DNA of 64,000 nt from CAYNWT01 sp964485095 (GTDB lineage Bacteria > Planctomycetota > Planctomycetia > Planctomycetales > Planctomycetaceae), in assembly GCA_964485095.1 (NCBI GenBank), contig CAZAIB010000009.1, forward strand, positions 29,749 to 93,748, read 5' to 3'. Position 1 is the stretch's first letter. Every line of letters begins with the position of its first letter. Shown here one piece after another: positions 36,030-44,717 of the stretch. Made by a program: the position numbers and the translations under genes. The notes below the pieces were generated by a model, which was given only the letters and a program-made list of their open reading frames with translations, made no database searches and was not told where the DNA came from.

Positions 36030-39000
36030 ATGCCGACTGAGATTCCAAAAGCCTACGAACCCAAAACATGCCAGGAAAAGTGGCTCGGTTATTGGGAAGA
36101 ACAAGGCTTTTTCAATGCCGACCCCAATTCCGATAAGCCGCAGCACACCATCATGATCCCGCTGCCGAACGTCACCGGCGCGCTGCACATGGGGCATGCT
36201 TTGAACGGTACGGTTCAGGATCTCATCACGCGTTGGAAACGCATGCAGGGCTTCGAAGCCTTGTGGATGCCGGGAACCGACCACGCGGGCATCGCGACAC
36301 AGGCTGTCGTTGAACGCCGCATGCTGGAAGAAGAAGGACTGACTCGCCACGACATCGGTCGCGAAGCGTTGGTCAACCGCATTTGGACGTGGAAGGACGC
36401 GTACGAGAAACGCATCCTGAACCAACTAAAACAACTCGGCGCAAGCTGCGACTGGCGGCGCGTGCGGTTCACTCTGGATGAAGTTTGCACGAAGGCGGTT
36501 CGCCGAACGTTCTTCAAGATGTTTCGTGACGGGTTGATCTTCCGCGGCAAGCGGTTGGTTAACTGGGATCCGCATTTGCAGACAGCCGTTGCCGACGACG
36601 AAGTTTTCAACGAAGACGTTAACGGTCAGTTCTGGACGTTCTCTTATCCGATTGTTGATAGCGACAAGACAATCGTCTTCAGCACAACGCGTCCTGAAAC
36701 CATGCTGGGCGATACCGCCGTTTGCGTGCACCCGACCGACGAACGCTACACAGACCTGATCGGCAAGATGGTTCGCATTCCGCTAAACGGTCGCGAGATT
36801 CCAATTATCGCCGACGGACTGTTGGCTGAGAAAGACAAGGGGACCGGAGCCGTAAAACTCACCCCGGCCCACGACCCCAAAGACTACGCCTGTTGGAACC
36901 GCAACAAGGACAAGATGGCCGACCCCATCAACATCCTGAACCCGGACTGCACGATTAACGAAGAAGGCGGCGAGTACGAAGGTCTGCCATACGAAGAAGC
37001 ACGGACGAAGGTTGTCGAGGCGATGGAAGCCGCTGGCCACTTCCACGGTGTGGAAGATCGAGTCATCCCAACGCCGCACAGCGATCGCAGCAAGCACGTA
37101 ATTCAGCCGTACTTGTCGGACCAATGGTTCGTCAAAATGGACGAACTCGCGCAGTCAGCCATCGATGCGGTTGACGACAAGCGAGTGAAGTTCTTCCCGA
37201 ACCGGTACGAGAACACGTACAAGAATTGGTTGGGTGAAAAACGCGATTGGTGCATTAGCCGCCAGTTGTGGTGGGGACATCGGATTCCAATTTGGTCGAA
37301 GCCGATGGGCGAACCGGGCCATCCATTCGAATCTCACATGTTCACGATTGACGGCGAAACTATTGAAGAAGGCACAGTCTTCGAGTTGAAGGGGGACGCC
37401 GCCGGACACGCGTACGCGACCATTGCGGATGGTGTTGAACCCGGTAGTAAGGTCATGCTGGTCTGCGTTGATGCAGATTGTGAAGAGATTCAGAAGGGTC
37501 TCGAAGCGGACGGGTTCGAACAAGACCCGGATGTTCTCGATACGTGGTTCAGTTCTGCCCTATGGCCGCATGCAACACTCGGCTGGCCAAACGAGAAACA
37601 GAATCCGCCGAGGGCTGGCGAGACTTCAGATTCTGAATCTCAAATTTCAGATTCCGGCAAGAACGAAGTCCTCGACTACTTCTACCCCGGCAGTGTTCTC
37701 ATCACCAGTCGCGACATCATCACGCTGTGGGTCGCGCGGATGGTTTTGGCGGGGCTGTACAACATGGGCGACATTCCGTTTAGCCACGTTTGCATCCACC
37801 CGAAAATTCTGGACGGCTTTGGTCAGACCATGTCCAAGTCGAAAGGCAACGGCGCGGACCCGATGGACCTCATCGATAAGTATGGAACCGACGCAGTTCG
37901 GTTCACAATCGCATCGTTCGCTGGCGAAACACAGGACGTTCGGTTACCGATGGCGTACGAGTGCCCGCACTGCCAGGAAGAAATTCCGCAGGCTTTGGAC
38001 GGCAAAGGCCCGATGGTCAAACCGCGTTCGTTGAAGGGAACGCTAAAGGGAACATCCGGTCCGGTTCTCATGCCGTGTCCGAAGTGCAAAACAGAATCGC
38101 AGTTCTCAACGCCGCAGTACGAAGCCGATCCAAACCAGCCTGTCGCACGGATGGTGAGCGAACGGTTCGATTACGGCCGCAACTTCTGCAACAAGCTGTG
38201 GAACGCATCGCGGTTCGCCATGATGAACCTCGAAGGCTACACACCGGGCGCGGTTACCGACGAAGAACTGCGGTTGGAAGACCGTTGGATCCTTAGCCGT
38301 CTCTCAACGATGACCGAAGAAGTCAACACGTACCTTGGCCGCTACCAGTTGGATGCCGCCACTCGCGCGATCTACAACTTTACGTGGAATGAGTTCTGCG
38401 ATTGGTATCTGGAAATGTTGAAGCCACGCTTCCGCGACGACGCGTTGAAGCCGGCCGCTCAGCGAATGCTGGTTGGCGTTCTGGACAATCTACTGCGGTT
38501 GCTACACCCGTTCGCTCCGTTCATCACAGAAGAACTTTGGAGCCGCCTGGCCGAACTCGCGCCGCAGCGCGGGTTGCTGGAACCTGTTGATGCTGAGTCT
38601 GCCGTCATGATTGCGGCGTGGCCGGAACCGCCAAAGGCGTGGCAGGACGCGGGACTGGAAAAACGGTTCGAAACGCTGCAGGAACTCATCGTTTCGGTTC
38701 GCAACATTCGAGCCCACTATAAGATCTCTCCCAAGGAACCGCTCAAGCTGTACCTGCAATGCGCGGACGATGTTGCGGCTGACGTTCAAAGCGTTGAATC
38801 GCAATTCGACAACCTTGCGAAGACGGTTCTGGAAGCGGCCGGAGCCAGCATCGAACAACCGAAACTGTCGGCCAGCTTCACCATGGGTGACGTCAACGGC
38901 TACATCTCGCTGGAAGGTGTCATTGACGCCGAAGCCGAAGTCACGCGGCTGAAGAAGGAACTCGAAAAGAAAGAGAAGCTAAAGGGTTCCACAGAAAAGA

Positions 39001-39131
39001 AGCTGTCCAACGAAAAATTCGTCAGCAGCGCGCCGGCCGATGTCGTGGAAGGTGTTCGTGTGACGCTTGGAAAACTGGTCAAAGAAATCGAGAGCATCCA
39101 AACGATGATCAACGATCTGAGTGCCGGTTAG
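36030..39131 (+). CDS. valS: Valyl-tRNA synthetase, with inserted zinc ribbon
   Basis: 1033 aa class I aminoacyl-tRNA synthetase. PNVTGALHMGHALN (HIGH motif, 53-56) and TMSKSKGN (KMSKS, about 600) are clear. EGLPYEEARTKVVEA lies in the editing domain region, and the C-terminal arm ends as a Lys/Glu-rich coiled coil (RLKKELEKKEKLKG). Two odd inserts are present. Between the catalytic halves, before the LDYFYPGS segment, lies a Ser/Asp stretch SDSESQISDSG coded by a palindromic repeat. After KMSKS, a CPHC (about 644) and CPKC (about 685) pair forms a likely zinc ribbon. Both inserts are outside the usual E. coli core. ATG 36030 is supported by the conserved start of the family. Confidence 0.96.
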   Translation: MPTEIPKAYEPKTCQEKWLGYWEEQGFFNADPNSDKPQHTIMIPLPNVTGALHMGHALNGTVQDLITRWKRMQGFEALWMPGTDHAGIATQAVVERRMLEEEGLTRHDIGREALVNRIWTWKDAYEKRILNQLKQLGASCDWRRVRFTLDEVCTKAVRRTFFKMFRDGLIFRGKRLVNWDPHLQTAVADDEVFNEDVNGQFWTFSYPIVDSDKTIVFSTTRPETMLGDTAVCVHPTDERYTDLIGKMVRIPLNGREIPIIADGLLAEKDKGTGAVKLTPAHDPKDYACWNRNKDKMADPINILNPDCTINEEGGEYEGLPYEEARTKVVEAMEAAGHFHGVEDRVIPTPHSDRSKHVIQPYLSDQWFVKMDELAQSAIDAVDDKRVKFFPNRYENTYKNWLGEKRDWCISRQLWWGHRIPIWSKPMGEPGHPFESHMFTIDGETIEEGTVFELKGDAAGHAYATIADGVEPGSKVMLVCVDADCEEIQKGLEADGFEQDPDVLDTWFSSALWPHATLGWPNEKQNPPRAGETSDSESQISDSGKNEVLDYFYPGSVLITSRDIITLWVARMVLAGLYNMGDIPFSHVCIHPKILDGFGQTMSKSKGNGADPMDLIDKYGTDAVRFTIASFAGETQDVRLPMAYECPHCQEEIPQALDGKGPMVKPRSLKGTLKGTSGPVLMPCPKCKTESQFSTPQYEADPNQPVARMVSERFDYGRNFCNKLWNASRFAMMNLEGYTPGAVTDEELRLEDRWILSRLSTMTEEVNTYLGRYQLDAATRAIYNFTWNEFCDWYLEMLKPRFRDDALKPAAQRMLVGVLDNLLRLLHPFAPFITEELWSRLAELAPQRGLLEPVDAESAVMIAAWPEPPKAWQDAGLEKRFETLQELIVSVRNIRAHYKISPKEPLKLYLQCADDVAADVQSVESQFDNLAKTVLEAAGASIEQPKLSASFTMGDVNGYISLEGVIDAEAEVTRLKKELEKKEKLKGSTEKKLSNEKFVSSAPADVVEGVRVTLGKLVKEIESIQTMINDLSAG
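37626..37655. repeat. Palindromic A/T-rich repeat inside valS
   Basis: The segment holds AGATTCTGAATCT and AATCTCAAATTTCAGATT, two near-perfect palindromes with much lower GC than the gene around them. It codes in frame for SDSESQISDS. It looks like a dispersed repeat fragment taken into the coding sequence. Confidence 0.5.
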
Positions 39132-39138
39132 TTCCTGG

Positions 39139-39173
39139 TCAGAAATGTAGCCGGCTCAGGCCCTGAGCCGACA
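39139..39173 (+). terminator. Stem-loop after valS (shared repeat)
   Basis: Eight bases after the valS stop, TCAGAAATGTAGCCG leads into GGCTCAGGCCCTGAGCC, a compact stem-loop. There is no T tract. The same lead and stem occur after the M28 peptidase gene at 58932, so it is a repeated 3' end element and possibly a terminator or RNA-stabilising hairpin. Confidence 0.5.
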
Positions 39174-39476
39174 TAACGCGCAGACTCGTCGATCGGCGCT
39201 TCGATGATCGTGGCTTTGATGACGATATGCTTCTTCCTTCTTCACAGACGTCGTTACCGGCAACGGTTTCGCGTTCCACGGGACGAACACCCGGAAACGC
39301 GGGCATCCGAGGTACTCGATGTCGACAGGCGGCACCGGTTCTTGCTTCACGAAGAGCGTGAACGGACTTGTGTCGTCCACCGGAGCGACAGGTTCGACGT
39401 GCAGTTCAGCCGTTCGACAAAACAAGCCGAACGCAGCCGCAACGATGGGTGGTGTGACACATTTCACGAGCACCAA
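39156..39476 (-). CDS. Small hypothetical membrane protein
   Basis: A frame with good third-position GC bias that is open to about 39506. Starts available are TTG 39476 or GTG 39473; there is no ATG. The translation opens with a helix (…LLVLVKCVTPPIVAAAFGLF) and continues with VEPVAPVDDTSPFTLFV. FRVFVPWNAKPLPVT follows, ending in a His/Arg-rich tail. It follows the 60-aa gene by about 50 bp and may be co-transcribed with it. The tail runs into the valS stem-loop, so the true 3' end is uncertain. No family recognised. Confidence 0.45.
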   Translation of the reverse strand: MVLVKCVTPPIVAAAFGLFCRTAELHVEPVAPVDDTSPFTLFVKQEPVPPVDIEYLGCPRFRVFVPWNAKPLPVTTSVKKEEAYRHQSHDHRSADRRVCALCRLRA

Positions 39477-39524
39477 CAGCCAAAGCGCTATCCCGACAGC
39501 GAATAGTCACGTTCAGCGTGTCAA

Positions 39525-39707
39525 CTACACCTTCGGCGAGATCAGCATCACGAAGATTAACCAGAAGCCAGCAAAGCACGCCAGCACGACGGTGATGTAC
39601 TTCATCCCGGTAAAAACATGACCACGAGTTGGCTCAGGCATGGTATTGACAGCAATGACTGCCAGCAGAAAGGCAATCACGAGCAGCAATAACTCAGTCA
39701 AGGACAT
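39525..39707 (-). CDS. Small two-helix membrane protein (60 aa)
   Basis: MSLTELLLLVIAFLLAVIAV is the first helix, then a loop NTMPEPTRGHVFTG, and a second helix (ITVVLACFAGFWLIFVMLI) with the end SPKV. I use ATG 39707 because TGGAG lies 7 nt upstream; the longest frame would start at 39761. Function unknown. The NDH-SelD fusion gene ends 193 bp upstream on the same strand. Confidence 0.7.
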   Translation of the reverse strand: MSLTELLLLVIAFLLAVIAVNTMPEPTRGHVFTGMKYITVVLACFAGFWLIFVMLISPKV

Positions 39708-39847
39708 ACAAGGCTCCAGGCAATCTGCGGACGCCTGCTTAGCCGACTGTGGGCTCGGCAAGTGATATCATATCAGACTGGTCATTGCTGTTGGTCAACT
39801 TTCGATATGAAAGCTCAAGGGTCAGACCCAAGAGCAGAACATTTGAC

Positions 39848-39890
39848 GCCACCGACTTTATGTCGGTGGGTTCACGGATTTTGCACTACT
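39848..39890. repeat. Palindromic dispersed repeat, half copy B
   Basis: GCCACCGACTTTATGTCGGTGG and the following TTCACGGATTTTGCACTAC match one half of copies A and C. The second half is missing. It lies just downstream of the NDH-SelD fusion gene. Confidence 0.7.
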
Positions 39891-39899
39891 CCCACCGCC

Positions 39900-42089
39900 T
39901 TAGAAACTCAATCTGCTTGCCCCGTCTGCGGCGATTGCCTCGCCGATCACTGCTGCTTCAGTGCAGTCGCTGGCCCGAAGGGCTTTGACCAGGTCGTCGG
40001 CCTGCGCGGGTGGAACCGCGATTAGCAGACCGCCCGATGTTTGTGGATCGAACAGCGCATGCGCCGCTGCGCTGTCGTTGGAACCTATGTCGGCTCCGTT
40101 CATTTCGGCCGATTCGCGGTTGGGTGGGTACAGCGTGCTGCGGACACCTTCGGCGGTCAGTTGTTCGAAGCCTGCGTAAAGCGGGATGTCGGCCGCGTTT
40201 AGTTTCGCGCTGCAGTTACTGGGGCCCAGCATCTCCAACATATGACCCGCCAGGCCGAAACCCGTGACGTCTGTTGCGGCGACAATATTGAACTCGCGCG
40301 CGATGAGTGATGCGCTTTGGTTGCTGACCAGCATGTGCGGCAGCATTGCGGCCATCCACTCAGATCGGCAGTTGCCGTCGCCGAGCGCGGCGAGGATGGT
40401 TCCGGTTCCCAGCGGTTTGCTGAGAACCAATAAATCGCCCGGGTTAAGGCCGTTCTTTCTAAACGGAACCACGCCGTCAGCGAACCGACCCATGGTGGTG
40501 TAACCGACAGTCATGTCCTGCGATTCGATGGTGTGACCGCCAAGTAGTTCGGCGTTGGCGAGGTTCAATTCGTGAACTCCGCCAGCCAGTAACTGGTGCA
40601 GCGTTTCGGTTTGCAGTCCGGGTGCGGCTTCGGGAAGCGTGACCATTGCTAGCGCGCCAACGCAGTCGGCTCCCATCGCCCAGATGTCGCTTAACGCGTT
40701 GAGTGCGGCGACGCGGCCGACGATGAATGGATCGCTGAGGAACGCCTGGAAGAAATCGACAGACACAACATTGGCCGGGCCCTTGCTGAGGTCGAGGATC
40801 GCGGCGTCGTCTGGTTCTGACAGGCCAACATGATCGCCGCCGACGACGTTGAGCTTCTCAAGCGCCGCTGAGAGAACTCCCGCGCCGACTTTGCCGCCGC
40901 AGCCGCGACACTTCATCGTGGGCGTGTCGTCGGCCGGTTTCGGTTGAACCGTCATCATCGGATCGTAGACCTGGTGCATCCGCATGAACTTGCGGTCGAT
41001 GTGGTTCTTCAGCTTCCACACCCACTTGCCCAGCGTCGCTTTGCCCTTGTACTGCCCGATTGCCGAACCGTCTCCGGTTGCCAGCAGCGACATGAAGTCG
41101 GTCTGGGGTTTGTATTCGGTGAGCGGTCGGTTGTTGAGCTTGCGTTTGATGTTCTCCCACAAGACGGGGCCCTCGCGAACCGCGTACACGCCAGCTTTCG
41201 CGACGTCCTGATTCACAAACGAAGCCGTGTCGCCGACCACAAATACCGGTGCACCAGACGTGCTTAGCAGCGTGTTGTCAACGGCCAGAAAACCGTTGTC
41301 TGTCTTCGGCAGATCAAACGATTCAAGTACCGGAGGAGCCGACGCGGCGGCGGCCCAGATGACCAGGTCGGCATGGCGAGGTTCGTGTTTTTCGAACGCC
41401 AGCTGATTGTTGTCGAACCCGCTGACTCGATGTCCGGCAACCACTTCGATGCCGCGGCGTTTGAGTTCAGACATCGCCAGGTCGCGTGTCTTCGGTAGGT
41501 AGCCCTTGAGCGGCCTGTCTCCTGAATCGATTAGCGAAACTTTGGCAGTGACGCCTTTCGTCTTGAGATAGTTCTCAACGCAAAAAGCCACTTCGGTTCC
41601 GGCCGCTCCACCACCCACGACGGACAGATGCAGCGTGTCCAGATGAGTCAACGCATCCAACCTCGCGTTGAAGCGATCCAGGAACGTGGCCATCGGTTTG
41701 ATGCTGAGCACATTTTCCTGGTCGGCCCAGAGTTCTCGCATGGCGGGAATGGAACCGATTCCGACACAGCACACATCAAAGCGAACCGGCGGCCGATCTT
41801 TCAAAAGCACGCGTCGCTTCTTCGCATCCAGCCCGATGGCCGGTGCAACGATGAGCTGCACGCCGGTCGGTTCGATCGCTCGATACAAATCGACCGTCAT
41901 GTCGTCCTGCGAATAGATGCCGGCCAGGGTCCCCGGCAGCATGCCACTATACGGGGCATTCCCGGTGGGCGAGATTACCGTGAGCCGCACGCCTGGAATC
42001 GGATGCATGCGCATCATCCGCACGATGTGCATGTTGGTGTGGCCCGCGCCAACAAGGACAACATCGTGAGTGGCAGGGATTGTGTTCAT
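39900..42089 (-). CDS. selD: NDH-like FAD oxidoreductase fused to selenide, water dikinase (SelD)
   Basis: 729 aa with two domains. Residues 1-~375 are a pyridine nucleotide-disulfide oxidoreductase of the NDH-2-like type: VVLVGAGHTNMHIVRMM, NAPYSGMLPGTLAG, VVGGGAAGTEVAF, and VFVVGDTASF. From ~390 the protein is SelD, which makes selenophosphate from selenide and ATP. MKCRGCGGKVGAG has Cys394 and Cys397 at the active-site Cys/Sec loop; DDAAILDL, VSVDFFQAFLSDPF, NALSDIWAMGA and GGHTIES match the ATP/Mg sites. DVTGFGLAGH and DPQTSGGLL complete the signature. Fusions of this kind are known from some cyanobacteria and algae. SelA/SelB are not in the window, so selenoprotein versus 2-selenouridine use is open. 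Confidence 0.93.
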   Translation of the reverse strand: MNTIPATHDVVLVGAGHTNMHIVRMMRMHPIPGVRLTVISPTGNAPYSGMLPGTLAGIYSQDDMTVDLYRAIEPTGVQLIVAPAIGLDAKKRRVLLKDRPPVRFDVCCVGIGSIPAMRELWADQENVLSIKPMATFLDRFNARLDALTHLDTLHLSVVGGGAAGTEVAFCVENYLKTKGVTAKVSLIDSGDRPLKGYLPKTRDLAMSELKRRGIEVVAGHRVSGFDNNQLAFEKHEPRHADLVIWAAAASAPPVLESFDLPKTDNGFLAVDNTLLSTSGAPVFVVGDTASFVNQDVAKAGVYAVREGPVLWENIKRKLNNRPLTEYKPQTDFMSLLATGDGSAIGQYKGKATLGKWVWKLKNHIDRKFMRMHQVYDPMMTVQPKPADDTPTMKCRGCGGKVGAGVLSAALEKLNVVGGDHVGLSEPDDAAILDLSKGPANVVSVDFFQAFLSDPFIVGRVAALNALSDIWAMGADCVGALAMVTLPEAAPGLQTETLHQLLAGGVHELNLANAELLGGHTIESQDMTVGYTTMGRFADGVVPFRKNGLNPGDLLVLSKPLGTGTILAALGDGNCRSEWMAAMLPHMLVSNQSASLIAREFNIVAATDVTGFGLAGHMLEMLGPSNCSAKLNAADIPLYAGFEQLTAEGVRSTLYPPNRESAEMNGADIGSNDSAAAHALFDPQTSGGLLIAVPPAQADDLVKALRASDCTEAAVIGEAIAADGASRLSF

Positions 42090-42237
42090 AGGAGCAGTTC
42101 GGCAGTTTAAAGTTGGCTACTGAGGGTACAGCGAGTGAGATGTGGCTGCCATCGTCCGGGCTACTGAACTGTGGCCTTGGGTACCGGGAACCGTGCCAGG
42201 TACCGTGACTGCGGCGAACGACGTTTGATCTAAGCAG

Positions 42238-43752
42238 CTAGCTTTCACCCAGCCCCCGCGGCGGCGCCGTGTTGGCGTACATGTTTTTCACGGCTGGATC
42301 GCAAAGCCCAACACTGTTGAACGGAGCGATCGCCGTCGCTACTTGTTGTTCGAACCGTTCAATCGCGGCAGCGCTTCCGTCTTCGACAGCAGCCGTCAGT
42401 TCACCACGCAAGTCCTGGGATATCTTTCGCAACCCTCCAATCGCCGCGCCCAGGAACCCACTGGCAAAGGCAGTTTCGCCGCCGATCCGCCACATCTCAC
42501 ACGAGTGGGCCGAAGCGAAGTACAACATGCACCAGGCGGTGAACAATCGGAAGTTCGGCAGCGCGGTATAACAACCGCTTACAAGTTCATCGACAAACAC
42601 CAACTCAGACCGAACCGCTTCGCTGTAACGCTTCACGGCATCGTCTGACGGCTGATCGCAATCTGTAAACATGTCGGCAACCCGTTCGATCGCCGACAAC
42701 GTATGAGCGATACCGGTACTGTGTAGCGGATCGATGAACCCCGCTGTGTGCGGTAGAGCCAGCCAGCGACTGCCGCCAGCAGCGCCTGCCAACCGCTGCA
42801 TACGGCTTGTCCTGGTTAACCCAATGTCCGGCCGTGGACTCGCGTCTGCAAATTGAGCCGCAAGGGCAGGGTAGGGCTCAAGTCGAGTCTCCCAGTCTGC
42901 CTCAACCGAAGTCGCACGTGATGGTTCGCGAGTCAAATCAATCGCGAACCCGGCGCTGACTAGTCCGTCAGAGAAACGCAGGTTCCACATCCACCCGTCG
43001 TCCAGCACATGGTGCAGCGCGGCGTTGTCACAGGCGTAAGGGTGCGGCTTCGTATCGACTCCCGCCTCATCCAGAACACTGTCGAAGGTTCTCACCGAAT
43101 CGAAATGGCTGTAGATCGCGCCCGAGTTGGTTCGCAAACGATGTGTTTCGTCTGTGATTTCAAGATGCCGAAGCAAAACGCCCGCTGCGCCCGTCGCATC
43201 GACGACAAAGTCTGCACTGACCTGAACCGGGCCAGTTGGCGATGCGAGCTGCAACTGCCACGGTTCTTCACCACGTCCTTGAATCTCCGTAACGGTAGTG
43301 TCCTCAAAACAATCGACACCCGCTCCGGCGGCTTCGCGAAACAAGAAGCTATCAACATCACCTCGGTGCCAGTGAGTATCAGAGTCGGTGTCGTTGCTGC
43401 TGGCCGCAACCAACAACTGGTTCGCGTTACTGGCGTTCGTCTGAAATGACTGGCCGCGTTCGTGACCGAAGTAGCTGAAGCCACGTTTTAGCCCACAACG
43501 AAGTTCCGGGTGAGTCTTCTGCCAGGTGCCAAATGACGAGAGCGGCAGGACAGAAGGCAGGTCGTATCGCTTTGCTAAATCAGACAGGACAAAGTCTGCC
43601 AGCGGCGTTGACGATTCGCCAATGCTGAACCGTGGATGCGTCGCTTTGTCAATGAGCGCCACGCGCTTGTCGAGCCGTTTTAGAATCAGACTAAGCAGAC
43701 TACCACCGAAGCCGGAACCAAGAATGGCCACATCAACCTTCAGGCGGCTCAT
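42238..43752 (-). CDS. Flavin-dependent halogenase-like FAD oxidoreductase
   Basis: 504 aa from ATG 43752, which overlaps the upstream stop as ATGA; the longer frame needs GTG 43773. DVAILGSGFGGSLLSLIL (7-24) is the FAD-binding GxGxxG. LIDKATHPRFSIGESSTP is the FAD region. DDGWMWNLRFSDG stands at the place of the WxWxIP signature of tryptophan halogenases; here it is WMWNLR, so the Ile-Pro end is altered. FIDPLHSTGIAHTLSAIERV matches the halogenase FxxPLxSTGI loop. Members halogenate or hydroxylate aromatic compounds, or reduce prenyl chains. It is the last gene of the coupled trio. Substrate unknown. Confidence 0.8.
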   Translation of the reverse strand: MSRLKVDVAILGSGFGGSLLSLILKRLDKRVALIDKATHPRFSIGESSTPLADFVLSDLAKRYDLPSVLPLSSFGTWQKTHPELRCGLKRGFSYFGHERGQSFQTNASNANQLLVAASSNDTDSDTHWHRGDVDSFLFREAAGAGVDCFEDTTVTEIQGRGEEPWQLQLASPTGPVQVSADFVVDATGAAGVLLRHLEITDETHRLRTNSGAIYSHFDSVRTFDSVLDEAGVDTKPHPYACDNAALHHVLDDGWMWNLRFSDGLVSAGFAIDLTREPSRATSVEADWETRLEPYPALAAQFADASPRPDIGLTRTSRMQRLAGAAGGSRWLALPHTAGFIDPLHSTGIAHTLSAIERVADMFTDCDQPSDDAVKRYSEAVRSELVFVDELVSGCYTALPNFRLFTAWCMLYFASAHSCEMWRIGGETAFASGFLGAAIGGLRKISQDLRGELTAAVEDGSAAAIERFEQQVATAIAPFNSVGLCDPAVKNMYANTAPPRGLGES

Positions 43753-44717
43753 GACGGCACTCGGCACGAACACGAAACCGGCGGCAGCATTTGCTGAGAC
43801 AGGTTCATTTGGTCCAACCGGTCAATTCGCTCCTTCGCGCAGATGCCGCAATCGCAAAACTGTTCGACATCCCAAAGATCAACAAAGACTCGCCCACGTT
43901 TCATTGCCAGTCCGGCATCCAAAACTGTCTCCAACGAACCAATCTGCGGCGGTTCAAAATGGCCTTCTGACGCCAGCTTTTCCATCATCCCATTACCGGC
44001 CCGTGTAGGAATGATCGCACAGCAGCTGACTCCGCAATCGAAAGCGAATTCAGTCGATTTAATCGCCCACTCGATTCCTTCTTCTTCGCTAAGGAACGGA
44101 GGTCGCAGCAAGATGAACGTTCGCACGCGGATATTGTTGCTCACCAAGAACTCAACCGCGCGACGGAAATCGTCGCCCGTCATTTGTTTGTTGAGCCGTG
44201 GTAAGACATCCGGATGGATTGTTTCCAGGCCGACGGCAATCTCCAACTGCGTCCCCAGCAGATCACGGAACTCAAGGCACTTGTCACCACACAGCTTTGG
44301 GTGGTTCTCGACAATGACCGACTTATATGGACGAACGCGATCGGCTATCGCGGGCCAGTCGTCCGGCGGGATGGCCTGTGCGTCAAAGAAGTTTCCGCTG
44401 TTGTAGAGCTTCACATGCGCGGCCTGACGTAACTCGGGCAGTTGCGCAAACGCATGGTCAATCTGGCTGGGGATCGAACCGGCCGAAACGCGATCGTCGG
44501 TCGTGTTCTTCCATAAGTCACACATCAGACAGCGAAATGGACACTCGCGATTCGTAAGAAACAGAGTGGCAACATCCTCCACCAAACCATCCGCCGAACA
44601 TTCCGGTTCGACAAGAAACGCATACGGACGATCCTGTCGCACGGAATTCTTCGAACCGCGCAGCTGCAGAATGCCCTGGTCGGTGAAGGTCGGGAGGCTC
44701 ACGGACTCGTGGTTCAA
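43749..44717 (-). CDS. Radical SAM protein of the coupled trio
   Basis: 322 aa. CPFRCLMC gives C59, C63 and C66, the CxxxCxxC that holds the [4Fe-4S] cluster used to cleave SAM. TLFLTNRE precedes it, and GLETIHPDVLPRLNKQMT is typical of Elp3/MiaB-like and YhcC-like radical SAM proteins. Two further Cys clusters occur: near the middle (NHPKLCGDKCLEF) and at the end (DVEQFCDCGICAKER, SCSCR). These could hold a second cluster. The start is TTG 44717 overlapping the upstream stop (TTGA), or possibly GTG 44702. It reads into the halogenase-like gene by a 4-bp overlap. Confidence 0.82.
   Translation of the reverse strand: MNHESVSLPTFTDQGILQLRGSKNSVRQDRPYAFLVEPECSADGLVEDVATLFLTNRECPFRCLMCDLWKNTTDDRVSAGSIPSQIDHAFAQLPELRQAAHVKLYNSGNFFDAQAIPPDDWPAIADRVRPYKSVIVENHPKLCGDKCLEFRDLLGTQLEIAVGLETIHPDVLPRLNKQMTGDDFRRAVEFLVSNNIRVRTFILLRPPFLSEEEGIEWAIKSTEFAFDCGVSCCAIIPTRAGNGMMEKLASEGHFEPPQIGSLETVLDAGLAMKRGRVFVDLWDVEQFCDCGICAKERIDRLDQMNLSQQMLPPVSCSCRVPS

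Noticed and set aside
42170..42215. GGTACCG direct repeats between the SelD fusion and halogenase-like gene
   Set aside because: Only two short copies; could be chance and no function is implied.
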